From Bolinopsis microptera (lineage: Eukaryota > Ctenophora > Tentaculata > Lobata > Bolinopsidae): DNA of 12,155 nt. Shown here in pieces: positions 1 through 7,820 of this stretch. A program made the translations under genes and the position numbers. Where the stretch lies: NCBI RefSeq assembly GCF_026151205.1, contig NW_026971972.1:1-12155 (forward strand), in the 5' to 3' direction. Position 1 is the first letter of the stretch, and the number at the start of each line of letters is the position of its first letter. The notes under the pieces are model-generated. The model made no database searches. It was not told where the DNA came from and was given only the letters and a program-made list of their open reading frames with translations.

Positions 1-1
1 T

Positions 2-1333
2 TGGGCAGTCCCCGGTAAAGGAGTCCCGTACTCGGATGACGGAGACTTGGAAAACTTGAACAGAGAGAGCGATTGGACAGGTGACATCCTCCCTGAATCG
101 GTATGTTCTTTTGTTGAAGACTTTAATTTTGAAGAATTATCCGTCAGCGAAATCCTCCATCAAATCCCGATAACAGAGCCCAGCAGCCATGGCCGTAAGG
201 TGACCTACTTTGGCAAGCGGGGGTATAACCACGGAAATACTCACCACGACCCAAACGACTACCCCGACTGCACCATCATGACGTCCGTCATCGACAGTTT
301 GAAATCGAAGGTACAACATTTCAACACTGATACCTACTCCTGTCTCCTAACATACTACCCAGACGGTCGTGCGACCATCCCTGCTCATTCAGATAATGAA
401 ACCAACATCAAGAGTGACAGCCAGATATACACTATATCTGTGGGGGCCACTAGGGAACTCGAATTTGTAAACAGAGTTGGACCCCTATCTGAGCACAGAG
501 TTAAGTTAAAGCACGGTTCTATCCATGTCATGAGTGCTCAATCACAGAATGATTGGAGCCATGAGCTTCTTTTTGACCCAGCCGTACAGGAACCACGGAT
601 ATCCTTCACCTTCCGTCACATCGTTGACCCTCCCATGAAACCTCCCGCACCCCCCATGCAGCACGAGCCACCGCCACAAACTGCAGCAAATAAGCATCGC
701 ATACTCTTTGTCACCGATTCCATCCTCAGTTCAACCCCGGAGCACATCTTTGGCAGAATTAGCGGTCACCGCTGCATCAGGAAAAAGAACTACTACCTCA
801 CAGATCTGCCAAACTTTGAGCATGAGTTTGAGTACTCGAAGTATGTTATTCTAGCGATGGGAATCAACGACCTAAGCACGCATAAAGATAGTCGCAATCC
901 TCAAATGTCTGGCCTAACACTCGCTAAATGGGCTTCTAAAAAGCTTAAGTACTACTGCTCCAGATACTCACACTCGACTTTCGTCGTGAATTCGATACTT
1001 CACACACGCCGTGGCTGGCTAAACTGTGAAGTCAACAACTTCAATCGAATAATGTACCAGTTGGCATGTGTTATCCCAAATCTCGAGTTTTTTTACTCAC
1101 ATGCAGCACTCACACGCGACCGCATCTCGAAGCATGTGGATCAGGTTCTGGACAGATCAGACGGCAGAGGCACGCACCTAACCCTAGCAGCCAAGAGGAT
1201 GATTTCTAGCCAACTCGTGCTCGCCATAGAACTGCTAGATGGCCGCCAAACTGGCAAGTGCAGGGGATACGGCCTTAGGAACTGGACCTGGCCACTGCGT
1301 CAGTGGTTGCGATCGGTCAACTCTTGCGACTGA
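2..1333 (+). CDS. AlkB-type 2OG-Fe(II) dioxygenase fused to SGNH hydrolase-like domain, 5' partial
   Basis: The frame is open to the left edge and ends at TGA 1333, giving 443 visible residues. Numbering residue 1 at the TTG of position 47, the first in-frame ATG is residue 78, inside the first domain, so the real start lies upstream of the window. Residues ~50–192 match the AlkB family: HSD with H114 and D116, distal iron ligand H172 in a W-S-H context, and R184/R190 as the R-x5-R that binds 2-oxoglutarate. AlkB enzymes oxidatively demethylate nucleic-acid bases. A proline-rich linker (~195–212) follows. Residues ~217–397 resemble an SGNH hydrolase: TDS with S225, GIND with G272/N274, and D372/H377 near the end. 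Related esterase domains occur in ORF1 of CR1-like retrotransposons, so I infer a retroelement ORF1 rather than a host gene. Substrate is unknown. The AlkB call is firm, the SGNH call fair and the element assignment tentative. Confidence 0.8.
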   Translation, partial: WAVPGKGVPYSDDGDLENLNRESDWTGDILPESVCSFVEDFNFEELSVSEILHQIPITEPSSHGRKVTYFGKRGYNHGNTHHDPNDYPDCTIMTSVIDSLKSKVQHFNTDTYSCLLTYYPDGRATIPAHSDNETNIKSDSQIYTISVGATRELEFVNRVGPLSEHRVKLKHGSIHVMSAQSQNDWSHELLFDPAVQEPRISFTFRHIVDPPMKPPAPPMQHEPPPQTAANKHRILFVTDSILSSTPEHIFGRISGHRCIRKKNYYLTDLPNFEHEFEYSKYVILAMGINDLSTHKDSRNPQMSGLTLAKWASKKLKYYCSRYSHSTFVVNSILHTRRGWLNCEVNNFNRIMYQLACVIPNLEFFYSHAALTRDRISKHVDQVLDRSDGRGTHLTLAAKRMISSQLVLAIELLDGRQTGKCRGYGLRNWTWPLRQWLRSVNSCD

Positions 1334-2009
1334 GACAGTTTTGTTATCGGGAAATGAAATGTTATGATCTGTAGATCAAGTGTTATGCTAGTCATATTTT
1401 GGCTGAGGATAGATCACACGCTGGAGAATTTTAGTTTAGTTTTGGTAGGAGATTCTGTTGGTGATATATGTACGAGTCAACTCCTGGCCACGATACGGCA
1501 CATGTAATCACGTGCTGCTTTAATTTAATTCAATTTAATTGTGTCACAAATAAGCTCTCACGACTAAACAATCAGAAACAATCAGATACATAAATGGGCC
1601 CACTTCTTATCTGCCACCCCTAAAATAGCAATATTACAGATAAGATTTTCATTTTACCACTATCTCCATTATTCAGCTACGAAATTTTAATCAAAGACAA
1701 TTTTAGTACTTAACAGTCATACACATATAACATATATCGTCCAACTCTCATATTCATAACAAATCTTTGACATAATATTTTGATTACACATCAACACACC
1801 TAATGAAAGTTTTTTTTGTTTTGTTTTTTGTTTGTTAACGGACGGGTAATGCGGAGTGCAATTGTAGGCGAGGTCTTACAAGTTCCAAACTAAGCAAGTT
1901 TTCGTACAGTTGAGGTTAAGCTACAGTCAAGTTAAAGTTACACGTTTTAGTACAGTACAGTCAAAGTTAAGCTGCTCTACTAGCACACTCGCTAGATAGT
2001 TAGTTTTAG
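1334..2009. other. Non-coding stretch between the AlkB ORF and the RT remnant
   Basis: No frame of useful length is seen and I find no endonuclease motifs, so this does not look like a decayed EN domain joining the two coding regions. Visible structure is low-complexity: a TTTAATTTAATT-type AT repeat near 1520–1543, a T-rich run with scattered G at 1808–1836, and three degenerate ~17-bp repeats starting TACAGT at 1905, 1922 and 1956. It could hold the 3' UTR of the AlkB element and unrelated flank. The boundary cannot be placed. Confidence 0.6.
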
Positions 2010-3661
2010 ATACTAAAGCTTGACTCTGCACCGGGACCCGATGGCATCCCCTCCATCCTGCTGAAAAGATGTACCTCTAGCTTAGCGGTCCCTATCTATC
2101 TCATCTGGACAGAATCTGTGTCGTCTGGCATCGTCCCAAGCTACTACAAGACCGGATATGTCACTCCTCTCTTCAAGAAAGGTAGCAGATGTGAAGCTGT
2201 AAACTATAGACCTGTGACGCTGACTTCCCACGTAGTGAAGGTGTATGAAAGGGTCGTCAGAAAGCACATGACCCAGTACCTTGATTCTAATGATCTGTTA
2301 TCGGACAAACAGCACGGATTCAGGTCAAATAGAAGCTGTCTCACCCAAATGTTGGAGCACTTTGACGACATATACGAAGGTTTCACTAAAGGAAATGACA
2401 CCGATTCAATCTACCTCGACTTTGCAAAAGCTTTTGACAAAGTCGACTTGGATCTACTTCTTCTAAAGCTACAAAGATATGGATTCCAGGAGAAGCTCTT
2501 AAGATGGATCCAATCCTTCTTAACTGGTCGTGACCAAGTTGTTGTCGTGAACGGTGTGCATTCAGACAGCGCTAAGGTGTTAAGCGGGGTGCCCCAGGGC
2601 AGTGTTTTAGGTCCACTGTTCTTCCTGTTGTTCATCAACGACCTAGAGGACGTGGTTAAGCATTCTAGAGTGAGCTTCTTCGCAGACGATACTAGGGTTT
2701 CCAAGCAAATTAGCTGCATTGAAGACTGCCAACTTCTTCAGACTGATCTTTACAGCATTATAGATTGGTCCCTATGTAACAACATGAAGTTACACGAGCA
2801 GAAGTTCGAACTCCTAAACCACCTACACAATAAGAGGAACTTATCAAGTGAACTTCCCTTCTACGTAGAAAGTCTCCTCTACAAGGTTTCTAGTGACGTC
2901 ACTCTTTATCCCGTAGAAAACGTTAGAGACCTTGGTGTAAAAGTGTCAAGCGATCTGAGCTGGTCTAAACACGTCGGGGATATGGTCACCAAAGCTAGAA
3001 GTAAACTGTCTTGGGTGTTCAGTGTGTTTAAGACACGGGATAAAGTGGTTATGATGACCCTCTACAAGTCTCTAGTCAGAAGCTTATTGGAGTACTGTTG
3101 TCCGCTGTGGGACCCAGTCAAGACGACAGAGATTCAGCTTTTGGAGGGGGTCCAGCGTACCTTTACAAGCCGCATTGGTGGTTTATACAGCTTAAACTAC
3201 TGGGAGAGGCTAGCTCATTTGAAGTTAATGTCCCTGCAACGGAGAAGGGAGAGATACACATCTTGATGATGTGGAAAACGTACCATAACGTTGTTCCAAA
3301 TAGCTGTAGCATCGAGTTTGTGGAAACATCCAGATATGGCACTATTAAAGCAGTTGTTCCTTCTCTATCAAAGTCGAGTTCGATGAGAAACCAGACACTG
3401 TACGATAGCTCGTTCGCAGTAAATGGATCCAAACTGTGGAATAAGGTGCCGAGTCAAGTGAAAGCCGAGAATACGTTTGCCAGCTTCAAAGTCAGTTTGT
3501 CGAAGTTTCTTGTTTTGATACCGGATAACCCTCCGGTTTCCGGTTATACGTGCAGACTGCAGCTGGTCGAATTCCTTGGTAGACTACACGCCATCACGGT
3601 GGTCAGACATCTGATGACCCTTCCTGCTACGAGGATAAACCTTACCAAGTTAGTTAGTTAA
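2010..3661 (+). pseudogene. Non-LTR retrotransposon reverse transcriptase, 5'-truncated and frameshifted
   Basis: From 2010 the frame reads without a start codon straight into the APGPDG segment at the beginning of an RT domain. A stop (TAG 2007–2009) sits just upstream and no endonuclease precedes it. Catalytic RT motifs are present: LDFAKAFD (first Asp codon 2418), GVPQGS near 2588, and FADD at 2679–2690. The frame stops at TGA 3264–3266, but the C-terminal region continues in another frame to TAA 3659–3661, through a WKTYHNVVPN segment, an LWNKVP segment and an LIPDNPP segment typical of LINE RT C-termini. The shift lies around 3254–3263, in a CA-rich spot, and fits a 2-bp gain or 1-bp loss. 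Loss of the 5' half is what incomplete target-primed reverse transcription usually leaves. It cannot encode a working protein as it stands. Confidence 0.9.
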
Positions 3662-3690
3662 GATTATTAATTAGTTAGTGTAAATTAGTA
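3645..3690 (+). repeat. TTAG-rich 3' tail of the RT pseudogene element
   Basis: The RT reading frame ends inside a run of TTAGTTAG-like short repeats that continues past the stop codon to about 3680. Short tandem repeats rather than poly(A) are known at the 3' ends of several LINE clades, so this probably marks the 3' terminus of the element. A related TTAATAAA-type tail follows the homologous fragment near 7780–7820, which supports this reading. Confidence 0.5.
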
Positions 3691-3815
3691 TCAGTCAGGA
3701 TCTGTTAGCTCACAAAACTGTTAGTTTTCGCGAAGCAGGTCTGACTTTCATATATATTCTTATATACCTTATCATAAACATTTATTTTGATTATTATACG
3801 AAATTTAAAAACATC
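3662..3815 (+). other. Gap between RT pseudogene and intact retrotransposon ORF; probable short 5' UTR
   Basis: About 150 bp separate the end of the first RT element from the ATG at 3816. The right two thirds are AT-rich (TATATATTCTTATATA-like around 3751–3766) and presumably hold the 5' UTR of the second element. LINE promoters are often internal, and no specific promoter motif can be defended here. The left edge of the second element is not resolved. Confidence 0.4.
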
Positions 3816-6800
3816 ATGAACACAAACGGTGAAGTTAGCAATAGTCAAAAAATTAAAATCAAATGCACGGCCTGTCCGGGCTGGTGTTACTCTAAGTCTA
3901 ACTTGCGTACTTGTGCATGGTGCGAGGGCCATGTGCATAGGAAATGTTTCCAGGAAACGTTAGGTTGCATCAGATGTTGCGAATCAATGATTCCAGGTTA
4001 CAATGTAGAGACATTCGATCTCTATGATAAGTTCGACCACCTTCACGCATCACGTCTTAGTTTCAATCCATATGATCGCTCGCACGTAATAAATTCCATC
4101 GGCAATAGTTTAGATCAGAATAGTGACATGAACAACGAATACTGGAATGAAATAAGCGAAATCTTAACCAAGTGCAAATATCAAGAACCTAAAAACGTCA
4201 CAAACTCCGCCAAAGACGAGTTAAAAGTTTTTTCATTAAATATACGATCACTAGCAAAAAACATAACATATCTTAGAGAAGAAATCCACACCTTCTCAAA
4301 ATGTGATGTGTTATGCTTTAATGAAACTAACTGTAACATTGATAAGCTGCCTAATGGTATTGATGATATCACAATCGAGGGTTTTCACGAACCTGTTATA
4401 CAAGCACCTTTACGAAAATCGGGGAGAGGAGGTGGGTTAGCAATCTATATAAACAAACGTGTGTGCGATTTTGATAAAATTGAACGTCTTGACTTAGCTC
4501 TGGATCCTGAAGACATGAGTGGAGAGTTCCAACTAGTCAAAATTCATAATTGCAAAGGTTTTAACAAAACCAAGGTTATAGTAAATTTATACAGATCACC
4601 GTCAAGAGATACAAATAAGTTCATTAGCTTACTCGATCACGTACTTAATAGACTAGATAGACACTCACGCAAACACGTTATGTTTCATGGCGATGCAAAT
4701 ATTGATCTTATTAAATATGACACTGATTCCTCAAGCCAGAACCTCATTGACACACTGGCAAAATATGGTTTTGTTCAAACTGTTTCAAAACCAACACGAG
4801 TCACTGACCACAGTGCCACCCTTATTGACCATGTGTACACAAATAATATTGAAAACACATTAAGTAGCAACGTGTTAACACTCGACATCTCCGATCATCT
4901 TGCAACGTTGACCACTATAAAGTTACGTGCAGTATCACAAAAGCACACCACACACTCAAATAGGACCGATACCACAAAATACCGTGAAACACGTACTATG
5001 AATGAAGCCAGCAATGCTATGTTCAAGGAGCTATTGGAAGGGGAGACGTGGGAGGAAGCGCGGGAATCAGGCAGTGCGAGTGAACAGTATGACAAGTTCT
5101 CAGAAATTTACATGAAACATTACAACACTGCATACCCCGTTAAGAGTAATCGTAATCGTCGTGAAAATGAACGGTCTGATCCGAAGCCGTGGATACTTCC
5201 ATGGCTCGAAACAGCTTGTGCACGTAAACAGCAATTATACCATCTTAATATCACAGAGCCTACTGATGAAAACATAGCTGCATACGATAAAATGAAACTG
5301 TTTTGCAGTAAACACGTTAACATTGCCAAGGAGCGGTATTACAAAAAACAATTTGAAAAATATCAGGACTGTTCCAAAAAACAATGGGAGATAATCAACG
5401 GCCTGCTAAACAGAAAAAGACGGGGATCTGATCAAATCAGATTGAGGGATACTGACGGGACGATCTTGAGTACTAACTCGGCAGTCGCTGAAAAGTTCAA
5501 TGGCTACTTTTCCAGCATCGCAGCCAACATCAAGTCTCAGATCAGTTCCCGACAGACCTTCGATCCTGGGGGGTTCCAGGAGTATCTGACCGGGTCATGT
5601 CCAACGTCTATCTACCTCGAACCTACTGGGCCCACCGAGATTCATAGAATTATTATTGGCCTAAAAAATAAGGCAACTCTCGATTCAAAGATTGAGCCCT
5701 TGAAAATAGCCAGCACATGCCAAAATTTTTTATGCGCCTTAGCAAAAGTAGTTAACACATCTTTTGTAGAGGGAGCTTTCCCTAAAGCTTTGAAAACGGC
5801 AAAAGTTACACCTATACACAAAGGAGGTTGTAAACTCGACGTAGCGAATTATAGACCTATTTCGCTTCTGGGCTCATTCTCAAAAATTTATGAAAAACTA
5901 ATGCACAGACGCGTTTTAGAATTTCTCGACAAGAATAACTCTCTATTCGAGAATCAGTACGGATTCCGACCAGGAAGATCATGTGAGCACGCACTTCTCA
6001 ATGCTCAGAGCTCTATTCTGCATTCTCTAAATAAGAACCAAATAGCACTTTTATTACTTTTAGACTATAGCAAGGCATTTGACGTCCTAGATCACGCGAC
6101 ATTACTCAGGAAACTTGAGCATTACGGTATTCGTGGAATTGCGTTGAAATGGTTCGAGTCATACCTCAGTGGTCGCAGTCAATTTGTTTCCCTAAACGGC
6201 TCCAATTCATCATTAGAATCTATGATATACGGTGTTCCACAAGGGAGCATATTAGGCCCCCTGCTCTTTGTCATATATATCAATGACTTACCAGGAATCA
6301 GTAACCTAGCTAAATTTATATTATACGCAGACGACGCAAACATTATTATCACCGGATCAAATGTACAAGACATTATATCCAAAGTAAACCACCTCACTGA
6401 CGTGTTGATAAAATGGGTTAACTCGAACGGCCTAGCTCTTAATCTGAAGAAGACTTGCTATATGGTATTTTCAAAAAGACGGGTAGATCTATCGTCTCTA
6501 CAAGTAAGTATCGACAACTCTCCTATAGAACGCAAAACGGAGGCCAGGTTTTTAGGAGTTATCGTCGACGACAAACTAAAATGGGCCAGCCACATCCGAG
6601 CCGTCAAAACAAAAATGTCACGGTTTATAGGTATTATGTTCAAAATAAAACGCAAATTACCAATCAAAGCACGCTTACAGATCTTCCAAAGTTTTGTACA
6701 ATCTCACTTAAATTTCTGTTCACTAGTTTGGGGCTTTGCTGCAAAATCCCATATTGAATCACTGTTCACTAAACAAAAGCAGGGAATACGAGCAGTTATG

Positions 6801-7022
6801 CCGGGCTACGTGAATTACTATTACAAGGACGGTAAGCTTCCGGATCATACTAAAACTACGTTTAAAGAGTACGAAATATTATCTGTACACGGGGTCATCA
6901 TAAAAAATGCTCTGACTCTGATGCACAAGATAACTTACATGCCTGGCCTTCTGCCGTCGTCGATAAAAGACTTGTTTCCTCCCGATATACCAAAGTATGG
7001 CACGTCTTACCCTACAAAAAAT
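3690..7022 (+). mobile_element. Non-LTR retrotransposon (PHD–EN–RT type), 3' end missing
   Basis: The element is defined by the 1094-codon ORF at 3816–7100. The left edge is approximate, set by the tail of the preceding element. The right edge is placed where retrotransposon-like protein sequence gives way to nested inverted repeats at 7023. No poly(A), short-repeat tail or target-site duplication was found, so the 3' UTR needed for self-priming seems absent. An APE-type endonuclease with a reverse transcriptase and no LTRs places it among LINEs. The PHD finger suggests a CR1/Jockey-like group, a clade call that needs a tree. Confidence 0.75.
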
Positions 7023-7100
7023 CTAAGACGGCTAGCGCGCATTAGCTGTCTTAGGCCGCACTTTTTAAGACAGCTAAAAATGAGGGTTGCTGCGCGCTAG
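3816..7100 (+). CDS. Retrotransposon polyprotein: PHD finger, APE-type endonuclease, reverse transcriptase
   Basis: This is an uninterrupted 1094-residue ORF starting at ATG 3816. Residues 17–54 form an exact C4-H-C3 PHD pattern (C17, C20, C33, C36, H41, C44, C51, C54), likely for chromatin or RNP contact. Residues ~136–370 are an exonuclease-endonuclease-phosphatase domain that nicks target DNA, with N142, E170, Y259, GDAN (D293, N295) and SDH (D360, H361). Residues ~400–600 are a basic linker. The RT spans ~605–920: GFRPGRS at 716–722, LDYSKAFD with D750, GVPQGS at 806–811 and YADD at 837–840. A thumb and C-terminal region follow to ~1069. No stop or frameshift occurs, so the copy looks young. 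The last ~25 residues are rich in Arg and are encoded by inverted-repeat DNA that also supplies the TAG, so the native C-terminus appears lost. The catalytic core is sound, but mobility is doubtful without a 3' UTR. Confidence 0.93.
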   Translation: MNTNGEVSNSQKIKIKCTACPGWCYSKSNLRTCAWCEGHVHRKCFQETLGCIRCCESMIPGYNVETFDLYDKFDHLHASRLSFNPYDRSHVINSIGNSLDQNSDMNNEYWNEISEILTKCKYQEPKNVTNSAKDELKVFSLNIRSLAKNITYLREEIHTFSKCDVLCFNETNCNIDKLPNGIDDITIEGFHEPVIQAPLRKSGRGGGLAIYINKRVCDFDKIERLDLALDPEDMSGEFQLVKIHNCKGFNKTKVIVNLYRSPSRDTNKFISLLDHVLNRLDRHSRKHVMFHGDANIDLIKYDTDSSSQNLIDTLAKYGFVQTVSKPTRVTDHSATLIDHVYTNNIENTLSSNVLTLDISDHLATLTTIKLRAVSQKHTTHSNRTDTTKYRETRTMNEASNAMFKELLEGETWEEARESGSASEQYDKFSEIYMKHYNTAYPVKSNRNRRENERSDPKPWILPWLETACARKQQLYHLNITEPTDENIAAYDKMKLFCSKHVNIAKERYYKKQFEKYQDCSKKQWEIINGLLNRKRRGSDQIRLRDTDGTILSTNSAVAEKFNGYFSSIAANIKSQISSRQTFDPGGFQEYLTGSCPTSIYLEPTGPTEIHRIIIGLKNKATLDSKIEPLKIASTCQNFLCALAKVVNTSFVEGAFPKALKTAKVTPIHKGGCKLDVANYRPISLLGSFSKIYEKLMHRRVLEFLDKNNSLFENQYGFRPGRSCEHALLNAQSSILHSLNKNQIALLLLLDYSKAFDVLDHATLLRKLEHYGIRGIALKWFESYLSGRSQFVSLNGSNSSLESMIYGVPQGSILGPLLFVIYINDLPGISNLAKFILYADDANIIITGSNVQDIISKVNHLTDVLIKWVNSNGLALNLKKTCYMVFSKRRVDLSSLQVSIDNSPIERKTEARFLGVIVDDKLKWASHIRAVKTKMSRFIGIMFKIKRKLPIKARLQIFQSFVQSHLNFCSLVWGFAAKSHIESLFTKQKQGIRAVMPGYVNYYYKDGKLPDHTKTTFKEYEILSVHGVIIKNALTLMHKITYMPGLLPSSIKDLFPPDIPKYGTSYPTKNLRRLARISCLRPHFLRQLKMRVAAR

Positions 7101-7170
7101 CTGTCGTAGGTAGCTGTCTTAAAAAACTGAGCTAGCTAAGACAGCTAATAATGACAGTTTAACCCTCATT
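7023..7170. repeat. Cluster of nested inverted repeats over the 3' end of the retrotransposon ORF
   Basis: Three stems are visible. A 12-bp stem pairs 7023–7034 with 7043–7054, with one G·T. A perfect 15-bp stem pairs 7062–7076 with 7111–7125. A perfect 10-bp pair joins 7079–7088 to 7161–7170. The core word is TAAGACAGCTA or its complement, which recurs at 7137–7147. The structure looks like a small foldback or MITE-like insertion, or a replication-linked rearrangement, that cut off the retrotransposon 3' end. No clear target-site duplication was found. The word GCTAAGACAGC (7135–7145) recurs exactly at 8239–8249, at the start of the 40-bp minisatellite. Confidence 0.7.
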
Positions 7171-7476
7171 CTAATGGGAGTTTCCAAAACTTTGCGTCGC
7201 GCGATATTCATCACGTATAATTGTGTCCATAAAACATTTACTTATAAAATACAGGTTTGGTTTCCGCGCGCGCGGTAAAGTTAACCGTGGATTCCAAAAA
7301 AAAAATAAGGACCCCCAACCCATGTAGCTGAACACCTCACACTCTTGCTTGTGAACGGTGAATCAACTACCCGCCGAAGCGGTGGGTTGGGAGTCCCTCC
7401 GGAGATCATTTCGTCCGACGTAACGGAAAAAGTTAGGAATATAGGCAAATTTTCAGTGTCAACGCCATCTTCAGGC
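7171..7476. other. Non-coding stretch with a CG palindrome and a predicted hairpin
   Basis: No gene is seen. CCGCGCGCGCGG at 7264–7275 is a perfect 12-bp alternating palindrome. CCCAACCCA (7314–7322) pairs perfectly with TGGGTTGGG (7383–7391), enclosing ~60 bp that includes a small CCGC-CGAA-GCGG hairpin (7371–7382). An A-run lies at 7296–7305. The folded block 7311–7391 is more GC-rich than its surroundings and could be an RNA structure or an element terminus. I do not recognise it. Confidence 0.45.
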
Positions 7477-7508
7477 TCAAATTATTTGTTATATAACAAA
7501 TGATTTGA
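7477..7508. repeat. 32-bp near-perfect AT-rich palindrome
   Basis: The central 18 bp (7484–7501, ATTTGTTATATAACAAAT) are a perfect palindrome. It extends to 7477–7508 with a single mismatched position per arm. The palindrome has no loop. It lies 18 bp left of another hairpin, so both may belong to one small AT-rich element. Confidence 0.85.
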
Positions 7509-7526
7509 CCTAGTATATATAGTAAT

Positions 7527-7558
7527 GTTGAAAGTATTAAAACTTTAATACTTTCAAC
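7527..7558. repeat. 15-bp perfect inverted repeat with 2-nt spacer
   Basis: GTTGAAAGTATTAAA (7527–7541) is followed, after AC, by its exact reverse complement (7544–7558). A partial direct echo, CTTTAATACCTGAAAG, lies just downstream at 7563–7578. Function is unknown. It may be a MITE-like end or a replication-generated palindrome. Confidence 0.85.
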
Positions 7559-7654
7559 ACTACTTTAATACCTGAAAGCCTAAATTCTGGTTTAACCTAT
7601 GTATTTTGTAGTACATTGTTTCTAAAAACTCACTTTTCTCTATTGATCAGCTAC

Positions 7655-7820
7655 TCTCAACTGCTGTGTAGTTTGTCGAACTTTCTTGCTTTGATACCGG
7701 AAAACCCTCAGCAGGCTTCAGCTGCAGTTGGTCAAACTCACTGGTTGATTACTCGCCATCCAGGTGATCAGATATCTAATAAAACAAAAGTTAATAAAAC
7801 TTGTATAAAGTTAATAAATG
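7655..7820 (+). pseudogene. 3'-terminal fragment of a relative of the 2010–3661 RT element
   Basis: Around 7665–7710 the DNA encodes SLSNFLALIPENP, matching SLSKFLVLIPDNP near 3500–3530 of the first RT element. After a frame change, a second block reads LQLVKLTG, a stop, then LLAIQVIRYL, aligning with LQLVEFLGRLHAITVVRHL upstream of 3620. The match also holds at the nucleotide level (GTTTGTCGAA, TTTGATACCGGA). It is followed by several AATAAA-like words (7779–7822), the likely element tail. Only the last ~40 codons remain, as expected for a severely 5'-truncated insertion, and it carries a frameshift and a stop. Confidence 0.7.

Noticed and set aside
3098-3257. First part of the plus-strand frame 3098–3661 as a separate gene
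   Set aside because: It overlaps the RT frame out of phase. Only the part after the frameshift (~3258 on) carries RT-like sequence, so it is part of the pseudogene.
6455-6757. 100-codon plus-strand frame inside the RT
   Set aside because: It is an out-of-phase shadow of the 3816–7100 coding sequence with no domain of its own.
7355-7440. Hammerhead-type ribozyme
   Set aside because: GC-rich stems are present, but the conserved CUGAUGA and GAAA core was not found in the needed arrangement.
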